DNA from: Conchocele bisecta
Taxonomy: Eukaryota; Mollusca; Bivalvia; Lucinida; Thyasiridae
Direction: 5' to 3'
Assembly: GCA_029237695.1 (NCBI GenBank)
Contig: CM055266.1
Location: 114,717,370-114,781,369 of the forward strand
Length of the DNA: 64,000 bases
The notes beneath the pieces were generated by a model. That model worked only from the letters and a program-made list of their open reading frames with translations. It made no database searches and was not told where the DNA came from. The translations under genes were made by a program, and so were the position numbers. Shown here piece by piece: positions 35,596 to 45,890 of the stretch (positions are counted from its first letter, which is position 1; every line of letters begins with the position of its first letter).

Positions 35596-36366
35596 AAAAC
35601 TTTAACCAAAAAACTTAACCAAAAAACTTAACCAACCACAAAACTTAACCAAAAAACTTTAACCAAAGAACTTAACCAAAAACTTCATTCAAAGTAATTT
35701 GACCTTGACATTGGGCACAGGGGCCGCACGGGAGGGGGGTAGAATGAAAACATAGATGATGATAAACACCCATATGACCAAAGTAGGGGGGTAGAATGAA
35801 AATATAGATGATGATAAACACCCATATGAAGTTTCAAGGTAATGGGCAAAGCAGTTGCAGATATAGTATAACAAAAAACTTTAACCAAAATCATTAACCA
35901 AAAAACTTAACCAAAAACTTCAAAGTAATTTGACCTTGACATTGGGCACAGGGGCCGCACGGGAGGCGGGTAGAATGAAAATATAGATGATGATAAACAC
36001 CCATGTGAAATTTCAAGGTAATGGGCAAAGCAGTTGCAGAGATATAGTATAACGAAAAACTTTAACCAAAAACTTTAACCAAAAAACTTAACCAAAAACT
36101 TTAACCAAAAAACTTAACCAAACAACTTAACCAAAAACTTTAACTGGACACACGTATGTGAAGTTTCAAGGTAATGGGCAAAGCAGTTGCAGAGATATAG
36201 TATAACGAAAAACTTTAACCAAAAAAACTTAACCAAAAACTTTAACCAAAAACTTTAACCAAAGAACTTAACCAAAAACTTTAACCAAAAAACTTAACCA
36301 AAAAACTTAACCAAAAACTTCAACCGGACACACGTATCGCGCTTTCCGCAAGCGGGCGCGACAAAA
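35596..36366. repeat. C-type array with long linker runs
   Basis: Three or more C-type units (TTTGACCTTGACATTGGGCA, GGGGCCGCACGGGAGG) separated by many AAAACTTAACC repeats, ending in ACACACGTATCGCGC and the CTTTCCGCAAGCGGG hairpin. Confidence 0.8.
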
Positions 36367-38540
36367 ATAGACTGTCGGAAGGTCAAACTTGACATCGTTT
36401 GTGTGTTAAACGCGTCGCGTGTTTCGGAGAGTATTTGGAGGGGAGTTAACTCTGCCTGTTACTAAATTTAGCGATGACCGCACGATTTGTGCCACAAATG
36501 GGGGCAAATCAAGCGCAACAAAATAATCTGATGTATTTTTGTACGTAGAACATCCGTTGTTGATATGGTGCAGTGCAAGTAGTTTTTCATATTATTTTCA
36601 ATTAGCGGTTGCGTATGACATTTAAACGTTGAGTAACACAATCCATTTTGTTGTTATGGTTACTCCAAGATATCACTACGGACCATCGCATCGAGGGGTG
36701 TCTGGGGCGTGGCTAATTGTCGGAGGCGATCCCAATACATAGGTTTACCCTATGTGAAAAGTACAGAATAAGTGTCAACAAGTTACATGTATTGCCTTTT
36801 TTATCTTCTTGACGCTTCTTGTCGCTTATATTGTTCTTGTCACTTTTTAGTGAGACCAGTAATAAGTGCCAGTATGAAATGGTATGGGTTCGAATTGGTA
36901 TCTTATCGAATCGACACGGAACTTATTTCAAATAATGGATACTTGATTACGAATCATAATGAAACACATGTCTGCAGATCTTTATCGAAAAAAACCATGA
37001 AAGCAGTGAATAATATCTTGATAACGTGGCTTTCCTATAAATGCTCCACAATTATCGAGTATAGGGTCTGTTCGAATTATGGGACATACATTATGATGAA
37101 TTACCCGTTTTGTATTCCATAGATTCTGATGTTGTTTCGGTTTTATCAGCTGTCTGTGTCGTTGACATTATATTTTAAAGCCAATTTTGCATTATATTAA
37201 GATTGCTCCATATTGAATGTGTACAAACAGAACAAATGTCTTTGCCACGAGACCACCCCAACGCGAAGTAAACAGGAAATGATTGCTGTTTGGTTGGACT
37301 TAACTGCGCAAAGTTGACATGCGGCCGTCCTCACTCTGTCCTACCTGCTTGCCTGCCTCGCCAACCTGCCTGTGTAAAAAAAACCACACTTATGCTGCCT
37401 GATAGAAGTCTTGACAAGTATTTGAAACTAATTTTATCTAAGTATGTGTAGGTTCTTCTGATGAGTCCCATTATACTATTTGTCTACGTGCTGCTGAATA
37501 TGGGAATACAGCATAATGTGTTGTCCACTAGCAGTTCTATATATGTCTGTTTCTGCCTCTGATCGTGTCAATTTGCTTTTTGTTGTTGTATATGTGGTAT
37601 TTTTTTTATTTTCAGTTTGTCGCTTTCTTGCGACTGTCATAACCTTGCATGTGTCTGGATGGAATTTCAGTAGCAATGTGTCTGACCATTTCCAAGTCGG
37701 ATTGCATTATTATCTCTGCTCTTATTAGTTTCTCAATTAGCATACAAATAACACTAAAATATTGTCTGTTCCACGTTTTGCTGCCGACTGGCTTTTGGCC
37801 ATTAAACACATTACATCTAATAAATATTTAAATGTAAGAACCTTTTCATCAATAAAAAAAGTTACCATTCCCAAAACAAATTATTTGATGAAATTCCATC
37901 AAAAATAATTTTCCTATGGGAATTTAATATGGGAATAAAAAGAGATTTTTTTTTAATAAGTTTTTATTTTTGGTCCGATTTTTTAAATCTATAACTTTTG
38001 TTTTCTTATTTAAATAATTTTCAAGCTATCTAGACAGGTTTCGGAGTCAACTTCCGAAAATTTAATTTGTGTTACCCTCCTAGACACCTTCATCCTTTTC
38101 CCCATGTTAAATTCCAATATGAAAATCGTGTTTTCGCAAAAAAATCTATATTTGATGGAACTTGGGCTTGTCTGCTATTTGGTTTGATTTTGGTCTACTG
38201 CAGTTTGTGTGCACCGCACTGTCATACTCCGACCGGGGCATTTCAGTAACAGTTCCAGTTTATGGTATCTCAGGCTATGACGTGCATAGCATAGTCGGCT
38301 GTTGTCATGTTGCAATCGTTCTAGATATTATGCACCCTTCTTATGATTGCTGTCATTCTTGATAACATTGCAATCGACGATGAGTTGGAGTAGGCTGTAT
38401 TTGGCAACGCTTGGAAAATATGATGACCAGCGAGTTTACTACCTTATTAATGTCCATCATAATGGGTTTGCGAGATTCATCTAGTACTTTGCAGTCGGGT
38501 ATGACATCGTGTAGATCTTCATCTGCTTCATAACATAATA
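36367..38540. other. No gene recognised
   Basis: Open frames such as 36772-37122 (116 codons, plus) have no similarity that I know and composition like the surroundings. Around 37870-37950 ATGAAATTCCATCAA and CCTATGGGAATTTAATATGG make weak local inverted repeats. Nothing else can be supported. Confidence 0.4.
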
Positions 38541-38960
38541 TTAAGACACGTTGCATTTACTGCGTTCTGGTTGATTTTGACTCTGTTGGTTTGTAATATG
38601 TATGTTCCGGTGATCATTTTTACTTTGACTGGTATACGGTTCACATCTCTGACACTTTTGTTGCATGGAATTATTGCAGTATGGTATTTCACTCACTTTT
38701 AATATAACACTTTCTGTCCTCTGTTGTTGGTAGCCTTCCATAAAACTGTAGTCTGTTGTATAGTTGATCAGTCGTTGTAGTTCATTTGTGTCACTGCTGA
38801 TGAGACCAACATCGTCTGCGCAGGTTGGAGCGGGGATTGTTATGTTGCCAATACTAGCAACAATTCCAGTAAACATAAGTCTGTTTAGCAATTTGTTGAT
38901 ATGTACTTGACATAAGGATCGGATAGTTTTCTGACACTTTTCGCCAAAAATTTCTCTTTT
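38541..38960 (-). pseudogene. LINE reverse-transcriptase fragment
   Basis: The minus strand reads KLLNRLMFTGIVASIGNIT, then APTCADDVGLISS and a stretch with LINYTTDYSFMEGYQQQ. The CADD site corresponds to the F/Y-A-D-D catalytic motif of non-LTR retrotransposon reverse transcriptases, with Cys in the first position. The open frame extends both ways without further RT motifs, and degraded sequence that may be downstream RT lies at 38353-38556. It is a short, dead remnant. Confidence 0.6.
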
Positions 38961-38997
38961 CGCCACTTTACGTGTTTTAGGTACACCGTAATACGAA

Positions 38998-39075
38998 TTA
39001 TGGTCATAGCGAACCATGGACATAACGGACCAGATTTCTGGACACAACGGACCAGATTTCTGGGCATAACCGAAC
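38998..39075. repeat. GGACATAACGGACCA repeats (left, inverted to those at 40.5 kb)
   Basis: Three tandem copies of a CATAACGGACCAG-like word. The complement (GGTCCGTTATGTCC) occurs three times at about 40529-40578. The two clusters are inverted relative to each other and could be ends of one decayed element of about 1.6 kb. Confidence 0.5.
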
Positions 39076-39423
39076 ATGTGTTTTGAAAAAAACAGACCAT
39101 ATATAAAGCTTAGCAAAATATACAAACGTTCAACTTTTTAACTCTTAGTAGATACAAGTTTGCTTAAAATGCGTACATTTTGTCTTAGTGAACAATATTT
39201 TTGATGAATTTAACTCTCTAAAGATGTGTTAATTTGAACTGATGATCCATCGGCCATTGTAATTACACACCTTTCTTTGTAAGTCAGTCCTGAGTAGGTA
39301 TATGAGAGGAATCAATGACCAATTTAAAACATGTAATTATCGCACAAGTTGAATTGATACATTCTAATTTGAAAGAGTTAGCCTGTAACGTTCTGTTATC
39401 CCATACTCACTGCAAATATTGTA

Positions 39424-39542
39424 CAGTGGAACCTCTCTAAACCGGACACAAAGAAAACATCTGCAATGTTATTTTGGATGGATTTCTTGGTCATTTCTCT
39501 CGGATAATGTTCGAACGTGTCAGGTTTAGAGAGGTTTTACTG
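39424..39542. mobile_element. mariner/pogo-type MITE
   Basis: 119 bp with ends CAGTGGAACCTCTCTAAACC and the inverse GGTTTAGAGAGGTTTTACTG, flanked by TA. The CAGT...CTAAACC end is the familiar form of mariner/pogo-class MITEs. Confidence 0.75.
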
Positions 39543-39659
39543 TACATATGCATGGCGTACTATTAAGAAGTAAGAAGATCGCTTTCAGTATATAGTATTT
39601 TACTTCTTTAATATGTTAATCCATGCCATAACATATTGTGATATATCATATGTACATGT

Positions 39660-39943
39660 GGCTGTGACTGGTCATACTTTATAAACTGTCGAAAATAATA
39701 TTTGTTTCATGTGACGCATTTAATTAGTATAAATAATAAAAAAATATAATGCCTCATGCATTTGCATATGAAAATAGCCTGATAGCACCGCGAGTTACTA
39801 TCAGTAAAAAGGATATTACTAAAATTATTATATCTGTATAGCGGGTACTCGTATTTTGTAGAACTGGTGGAATAGTGACACAAGTATACACGTATTTAAT
39901 GCCTATAAAGAACATTATGTGCCTACTGAGTGGGCATGTACCT
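39660..39943. mobile_element. piggyBac-type MITE, 5'-truncated
   Basis: The body and right end match 31912-33521 (GTGGGCATGTACCT then TTAA at 39944-39947). The left end is missing. It lacks the nested Harbinger-like element. Confidence 0.7.
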
Positions 39944-40007
39944 TTAAGGTGATTAAAAGTCATCAGTGCTCAAAATGCCTGTAACACTTTGATCTACAAT
40001 CCCTTAA

Positions 40008-40444
40008 AGGTACATGCCCACGTGCCAGGTTATAATATAGGGAGGCGCTTTTTACTTCGTATATCAAACATGAATTTTCACACTGATATCAGGGGCGATA
40101 ACCGTGTTTCCGTAAATGTTAACGGGCATTACTATTTATTATCTGTATTTATTTTTGATGTGCAATAATCATATTTTATAATCTGTCGAAAATATTATTT
40201 TTTTCAGTTGATGTATTTAATTAGTATACATAATTAAAAACTAGCATGCCTCATTTTCATATGAAAATAGTCTGATACCATCGCGTGTCACTATCAGTAA
40301 AATAATTTTTAGAACTGGTGGAATAGTGACACAACTATACACTTATTTAGTTCCTATAAAGTGCATCTATAAGTCCCCAACAGGGGTTCTAGATTAACGG
40401 AAGATAGATAAAGAACATGTTGTGCCTACTGAGTGGGCATTTAC
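40008..40444. mobile_element. piggyBac-type MITE, internally deleted
   Basis: Preceded by TTAA (40004-40007), left end AGGTACATGCCCACG; right end degraded (GTGGGCATTTAC). Carries an extra TAAGTCCCCAACAGGGG stretch near the right end. Confidence 0.65.
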
Positions 40445-41020
40445 ATTATTGTATTATATGGTTATATTTCCTAGCTATCTTAACTTATAATTGAGAAATA
40501 AATGGGTGGTCCATTATGTGCAGACATCTGGTCCGTTATGTCCTGATCCGTTATGTCCATGGTCCGTTATGTCCAGGTACCCTGTAATACATGTGGATAG
40601 TCAACAACAACAACAACACCGTCAACAACAAATACAGTATCGCCAACAGAAATTCCAACCAAAGACCAACTGAAACACGGAAATCGAAGGTTGTTTAGAC
40701 TAATAGACGGCCCGCCAGGGCATTAAACACACTTGTTTATGGCATTTGTTGTTACAAATGGGTACCCATGCTAGTTTATATCTATGATAGCTTTATATGT
40801 AAGCTTTCAGATAGGCGTGGGTACCCCCTCAAATTTGACCTTTGAAGGTAATTTCAAGGTCATTTAGGGGTCAAATCAAGAACAATTATAGGGGTCTTAA
40901 TGTTTGCCATATATAGGTAGGTAACCATCACTTATAAAATCAATGATGAAGATGGAAACAAGTTCAATGAGCACTGGTAGTACTATTATTGTTAGTTATG
41001 AAAAATTAAATATAAAGAAT

Positions 41021-41371
41021 GGTAGTATATAAGAGTCACAATGATACCACCACCCTCTGGAAGCCACCGGCTACGCGCGGAGCCTCCCACCGGGTGGTGC
41101 TATAATTAATGACTCTTATATACTACTCAGATTTTCCTCCATTTTTATGAGAATATTTATGAGAATGGGAGTAATTTTAATTTTTCAAAACACGAAGGGG
41201 GGAGTAGGCATAATTTTAATTTTTCAAAATCACAAGGGGGGAGTAAGCATAATTTTTTAAAAAAACACACCTACTGTTCGGCGGGTATGTATGAGAACAT
41301 ATTTTTCACCATATATTTATGACATGAGAAGATACACCCTATTAGAGATAAGAATCCCTATGTTATACTCA
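41021..41371 (+). repeat. Polinton left terminal inverted repeat
   Basis: Matches 59033-59381 in inverse with only a few differences (an A-run length change near 41264 and a small change near 41213). Its outer 106 bp are a palindrome: GTAGTATATAAGAGTCA at the tip recurs inverted at 41110-41126, with an inner CACCACCC/GGGTGGTG stem. GGGGGGAGTA-GCATAATTTT occurs twice. The inner end carries TACACCCTATTAGAGATAAG, a possible promoter block for the gene at 41395. Confidence 0.92.
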
Positions 41372-41394
41372 GTATTACTATATATAATAACATA

Positions 41395-41688
41395 ATGGTT
41401 CTAGTTAAGTGTGCGTGGTTGAAGACAGGTAGTCACGAGAGATGTTTTCGTACCGGTATTTACGAATATTGCAAACATCACCGTGCATGGATGCGAAGAG
41501 GTTCCGTTTCGCCTCGCCCATGTCGGCATTGTGGGGTAGGGACCAAAGCCGAGTCATTGCTATGTCCACCATGCGGTGGCACTCGGGCTACTCATCGAAT
41601 GGCTAACAAGGGATTACGTGCTCGCAAGTATTATCGTTTAGTAATAATTCAAATCGGAAAGTCAGTTAGAAAGATAGAATCGATCTAA
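41395..41688 (+). CDS. Small Cys/His-rich protein of the Polinton (zinc-binding, unknown role)
   Basis: 97 residues, starting 24 bp inside the left TIR boundary. Two metal-site-like clusters are seen: C6, C17, C26 with H28-H29, and C43-x2-C46 ... C57-x2-C60. The rest is basic (RGLRARKYYR-like tail), which would suit nucleic-acid binding. I do not recognise the family. The next gene follows after about 105 bp on the same strand. Its position beside the TIR and the promoter-like block in the TIR suggest it may be expressed from the TIR. The frame is intact. Confidence 0.6.
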   Translation: MVLVKCAWLKTGSHERCFRTGIYEYCKHHRAWMRRGSVSPRPCRHCGVGTKAESLLCPPCGGTRATHRMANKGLRARKYYRLVIIQIGKSVRKIESI

Positions 41689-41793
41689 TAAGTCACGGTG
41701 TTTCTACAGCATTAAAACACAGTAAAAAAACATTATCAAACTAATTTTATAAAATTGGAAATTGAACAGAAACACACTACCAATTATAACAAA

Positions 41794-42168
41794 ATGGATA
41801 ATACAATACAATGGGAATTGAAAATTTTTAATGGATGTGTTGAAGAAGTTTATGAAGAACACGGGGGTTATAATCCTGTATATAAATTCTATAAAATGAG
41901 AACACTAGGCGATATCGAATACATGAAATATCAGCGTAATTTATTACGCTCCGATAAAAACGTTGCATTTACAATATTATACCGACAATTATGTGAACTA
42001 TACAAGAGGCAAATACAAACATTAAGACGGATAATGCGTATCGGATATGAAACTAAGGTGTATTATATAAAAATGTTAAAACCCAACGATTTATTTACGA
42101 ATATACATTTCTACGATATCGCTTATAAAGATATTGAAAAAATTATTATTGAACAGAGAACTAATTAA
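41794..42168 (+). CDS. Hypothetical Polinton protein, about 124 aa
   Basis: An open frame extends from a TTG at 41755, but the first ATG is 41794 (MDNTIQWELK). The protein is rich in Tyr, Lys, Arg and Ile, with no Cys clusters, signal peptide or membrane helix, and looks alpha-helical (LYRQLCELYKRQIQTLRRIM segment). The family is not recognised. Codon composition is more AT-rich than the structural genes, similar to the neighbouring AT-rich left end. It lies just upstream of the structured noncoding segment at 42.26-42.53 kb. Confidence 0.5.
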   Translation: MDNTIQWELKIFNGCVEEVYEEHGGYNPVYKFYKMRTLGDIEYMKYQRNLLRSDKNVAFTILYRQLCELYKRQIQTLRRIMRIGYETKVYYIKMLKPNDLFTNIHFYDIAYKDIEKIIIEQRTN

Positions 42169-42264
42169 ATTAATTTTAATAAAATTATTATAATATTTTC
42201 ACCAACAAAGTTAGGTTTATATACGAGAACTAAACACAGTTCATTGTCGGGACGCCGGCACTAA

Positions 42265-42528
42265 TATCTCAACAGTGAGATAGGTTTCGCCACATGTACT
42301 TCACTCTGGCCGCTCTACACATTATAGCGGATGGAGGTAATGAAGAGGAGGGGTCCGCGGTATCGGTCCAATGATGGGGTGGAGGAGATGTGAGCGTGAC
42401 ACATCCCACTAAGCCAAAAAAAACGAGAAGAGAAGAGAATTTAAAGCGAAGGCTTAGTGGGATGGGCCCAGAAGGGTTTTGCTGGCGCGGGTTCGAGCCT
42501 CGGTGAGACCTAAACTTTTTTTTTTTTT
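42265..42528 (+). ncRNA. Candidate structured RNA with Pol III-like B box and T-run
   Basis: Three hairpins: TATCTCA-ACAG-TGAGATA (42265-42282), CCGCTCTA-CACAT-TATAGCGG (42310-42330, one mismatch), and a perfect 14-bp stem between 42402-42415 and 42451-42464. Then a tRNA-type B box GGTTCGAGCCT (42490-42500) in a plausible T-arm, followed by a run of 13 T (42516-42528), which would stop RNA polymerase III. TAGTGGGATGG at about 42455 is an imperfect A box with suitable spacing. No full tRNA cloverleaf can be folded, so it is not an ordinary tRNA. No open frame crosses it. Confidence 0.45.
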
Positions 42529-42635
42529 AATTGTTAATAATTTTCCTAAAATTAATTAATAAATTGTTTACTGCACCAATATAATTAATAATTTTGAAAA
42601 AATAGGAAAATTAATTATTATTATTTTATAAAATA

Positions 42636-43291
42636 TCACAATGGTGCTGTAACATTTCCTCCGACTTTATTTCCAAGTTTTACCCTAAATTTATCCCAAT
42701 CAGTACACTCAATTTTGGGCATGGTGGCGCGCGCCTTGATTCTTATATCATTTTTTAATTCTTCATATCTCCCCATTTCTTCCACCACGGATTCAAACTC
42801 TAAATTTGATATTTTCTTATCGGCCAACGCTTTGGACACCATAACGTCGATGCTATTTTTCTTAGACCTAGCGAGAACGGATATTCTATCATGTTTTCTA
42901 CTTTTTTTTTTTCTCGAGTTTTCCACCCACCGCCCTAATTACCATACAAAGTATTCCAGATAAAACGGTAATTCCACTCAAAACCCCTGCAAGTGGAACC
43001 GTTACAATTGTAGATAGCGTTGCAGCAGTCCCCGCAACACTCATTACAGATAAACTTGCAGAACCGTACTAGATGCTTCAGCTATGTTCGCCGCGCGCTT
43101 ATATTTGTTAGCGTGTCTTTTTCTATTTGCACATTCTCTAACTAAAATATCCTGCATAGCGACGATATTATTCAACCTAAAATCTGAACTTCTTTCGTTA
43201 ATTGGATACAGTGTTGATGGAGTGGTATTGAGAGTTGGATACAGTGTTGGTGGAGTGGTATTTTGAGAGTTGGATATGGTGATTCGTTCAT
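42636..43291 (-). pseudogene. Conserved Polinton protein, broken by frameshifts
   Basis: Reading from an ATG at 43291 (MNESPYPTLK), the minus strand shows a Pro/Thr-Leu-Tyr repeat, a basic helix (VRECANRKRHANKYKRAA near 43140), a hydrophobic membrane-like stretch (LSTIVTVPLAGVLSGITVL near 43010) and a C-terminal domain (VSKALADKKISNLEFESVV, 42835-42790). The last piece (42926-42636) is open. Frame changes are needed near 43260, near 43055 and in the poly-A run at 42901-42912. Homologues with this order, including the SKAL...ISxxEF C-terminus, are common in invertebrate Polintons. Function unknown; the hydrophobic segment suggests membrane contact. Confidence 0.6.
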
Positions 43292-43466
43292 ATTTACATT
43301 TTCCAAATTTATTTCAATATATGTAGTATTTTCAAATTAAGTTCAATTAACAATGAGACAATAGTGGAAGAACTCTCTGGGTCACCGATTTTTTTTCGTA
43401 ACAAAGTTAATAACACTACTACTTTGGAAAGTCTAATTCGATCATAACCGGAGAACGAAACCACCG

Positions 43467-45124
43467 TCAAACTATCTCCAGCGATTTTATTGACTCCATC
43501 CCCCGTTCTTCCCCATCTACTACAATATTTATCGCGACCGCGCCCACAGGTTTACTACTACCATTAACCGAGCAAACCGCCATTCGGACAACTTCACCTG
43601 CAATTGTCATAGCGTATCCCCCACATTTATTACTCGCTTTGCCACCGAACGAATATTCATAGTGCCCCGCAACCAATGGGCCCCGCTTCTCAGCCCAAAC
43701 TGTTATGGCACGTTTTAGCGTTTTCATTGTTCGCACTATTCCGGTAAGCCCCTCGAGAGAGATATGGGTCTCAGTACGAATCTTATAAGAGGCCTCCTCA
43801 AGAGCTTGGTGTCGCTATACGATCATGTTTCATTTTGTTTATCGGAAACTTCGGTTATTTTTCCATCTAGTTTGGTAAGTGCCGCTTCTCTGCTGAGAGA
43901 GTCCTCTAAGCGCAACGCATCATAAGCCTCCACAATGGTCGCCTGGTGACCTTCTAGGACTTTTTCAACACCCGACCGGGCATCTTTTTGAAATTCGGTT
44001 ATTTTCCCGTCTACTTCGGCAACCGCCGCTTCTCTGATGAGAGAGTCCTCTGAGCGCAACACCTCATAAGCCTTCGCAAGGGCCGCCTGGTTGTCTTCTC
44101 TTGCTTTCTCAACCCCCAACCGAGCCTCCTTTCGAAATTCGGTAATTTTTTCGTATATGTCAGTAAGTGCCGCTTCTCTGTTGAGAGAGTCCTCTGAGCG
44201 CAACGCCCCATAAGCCTCCGCAATGGCCTCCTTGTGGTCTTCTCGGACCCCCTCAACCCCCGACCTGGTCTCTTTCAGAAATTCGGCTATTTTTTCGTCT
44301 AGTTCGGTAAGTGTCGCTTCTTTGCTGTGAGAGTTCTCTAAGCGCAACGCATCATAAGCCTCCGCAATGGCCTCCGCAAGGTTCGACTGGTGGTCTTCTC
44401 GGACTTTATCAATACCCGACCGGGTCTCTTTTCGAAATTTGGTTATTTTTTTATCTAGTTCAGTAAGTGCCGCTTCTCTTATGAGAGAGTCCTCTGAGCG
44501 CAACACCTCATAAGCCTCCGTAAGGTCCGCCTGGTGGTCTTCTCGGGCTTTCTCAATACCCGACGTGGCCTCTTTTCGGAATTTGGTTATTTTTTTATCT
44601 AGTTCGGTAAATGCCGCATCTCTAATGAGAGAGTCCTCTAAGCGCAACGTAAGGGCCGCCTGGCGGTCTGCTCGGACTTTATCAATATCCAACCTGCTCT
44701 CTTTTCGAAATTTGGTTATTTTCCCATCTAGTTCGGTATGTGCCGCTTCTTTGCTGAGAGAGTCCTTTCAGAGCAACGCATCATAAGCCTCCGTAAGGTC
44801 CGCCTGGTGGTCTTCTCGGACTTTATCAAGCCCCAACCGGGCCTCTTTTCGAAATTTGGTTATTTTTTCACCTAGTTCGTTTAGTTCCGTATGCGTTTCT
44901 TCACGACTTTGTGTATTCACAGCCAGGGCATATTCTCTAAGTTGTGACAGTAGACTCTTGTGAATCTCGTCCGTGGCCCTCGATATAGTTCTATTGATCA
45001 AGGCTTTTGTTTTTTGGGTAGTTAAAAAGTCTCCCTCTGTCGGGATGAATCCCCCTTCTGCCGGTTCCAAATTCTTTGAATTTGTCACCCAATCGGAAGA
45101 ACTGCCTGGTCCGTATATACTCAT
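43467..45124 (-). pseudogene. Fibre-like protein: coiled-coil shaft and C-terminal head, broken
   Basis: The 118-codon N-terminal part (MSIYGPGSSSDWVTNS) and the 289-codon shaft (44692-43823) are in the same frame and are separated by one in-frame TGA at 44770-44768. The shaft has seven or so repeats of about 48 residues with ITKFRKEARSG, REDHQA and LRSEDSLIREAAL, strongly predicted as coiled coil. The head lies downstream in another frame (43736-43467, EYSFGGKASNKCGGYAMTI). The order N-terminal anchor, coiled-coil shaft and small beta-rich head is that of a viral attachment fibre, a function inferred from architecture. It lies directly downstream of the gene at 45875. Confidence 0.6.
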
Positions 45125-45175
45125 AATGATAATAATATATTACGAACATGCGTTTAATTCTAAATAATTTTCTTA

Positions 45176-45875
45176 ATTTTTTCAATTTAATATTTGAAAT
45201 TTCTAGGACGACCGAAATCGGGTAATCGTTCTTCAACTCTCTCCCTTTATCATCAAGAATAGAAATCTTCAACTCGTGGATGTGTCCCGATTCCAAAACT
45301 TTCATCTCGGGGTGTGGGAAGTCTAAGGTCACAGTCTCGCCATAGAAACAGTCGCTGGCGGGCACGGTTTTCAGTAATGTGCTGGGGGATCCGTCTACCG
45401 TGTTGTACGATGTGTTCACCCGATCCAGGTGCACCCTGAGAGTTTTCGTGAAGGTGAAGTCCACCGGATTATCACCGACGTACTCACCCAGGGTAAACAC
45501 TCCTTTGTTTGAGGAGTATGTTTCTCTAAAACCGAGTTGAATACCCAACCCCGGGGAGACCACTACCTTATTATCACTGCTGATGGTCATTGTTGCGAGC
45601 CCGGTAGCATTCGATACTGTGAGGTTGCTTATACCGTCAAGCTCTGAGTTGACAAAATCTTTGAGCTGTCTTATTCCCCACAGTCCGTGAGGCAGCTTTA
45701 CACCTAATTGTTGTCCATCCTTCACATAGTAAAAACCCTTCGCTCTTCCCCACATTCTGCCATCCAACCGTGAAGGTGATTGATCTAAGGCCTACCCGGC
45801 GTTTTCCGCAGCAGTTGTCTATTAATTTTTGAAGTTCACAACTCCCTTTTTGAACATTAGTGATAGTAGCAAACA
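45176..45875 (-). pseudogene. Conserved Polinton structural-type protein, frameshifted
   Basis: It probably starts MFATITNVQKGSCELQKLID at 45875, in a frame that runs on to about 45740. The rest continues from there in a second frame (GFYYVKDGQQLGVKLPHGLW down to LKISILDDKGRELKNDYPIS). One frameshift near 45750 joins them. A 235-residue, beta-rich protein without Cys clusters or membrane helices results. I recognise it as a conserved Polinton gene next to the fibre gene, but its role is not known to me; a minor capsid or fibre-base role would fit. The second frame stays open into the fibre gene to 44991, probably because the native stop was lost. Confidence 0.55.
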
Positions 45876-45890
45876 TAATAATATCTTTCA

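Noticed and set aside
36772..37122. 116-codon open frame as a host gene
   Set aside because: No recognisable domain, AT-rich composition like the surroundings and no splice or promoter context.
37456..37490. CTGATGAGTCC as hammerhead ribozyme core
   Set aside because: No matching GAAA core segment or stem II partner follows at a suitable distance; the same holds for CTGATGAGTC near 24885.
42445..42520. Ordinary tRNA gene
   Set aside because: B box and T-run are good, but acceptor and anticodon stems cannot be formed properly, so it was kept only as a candidate Pol III RNA.
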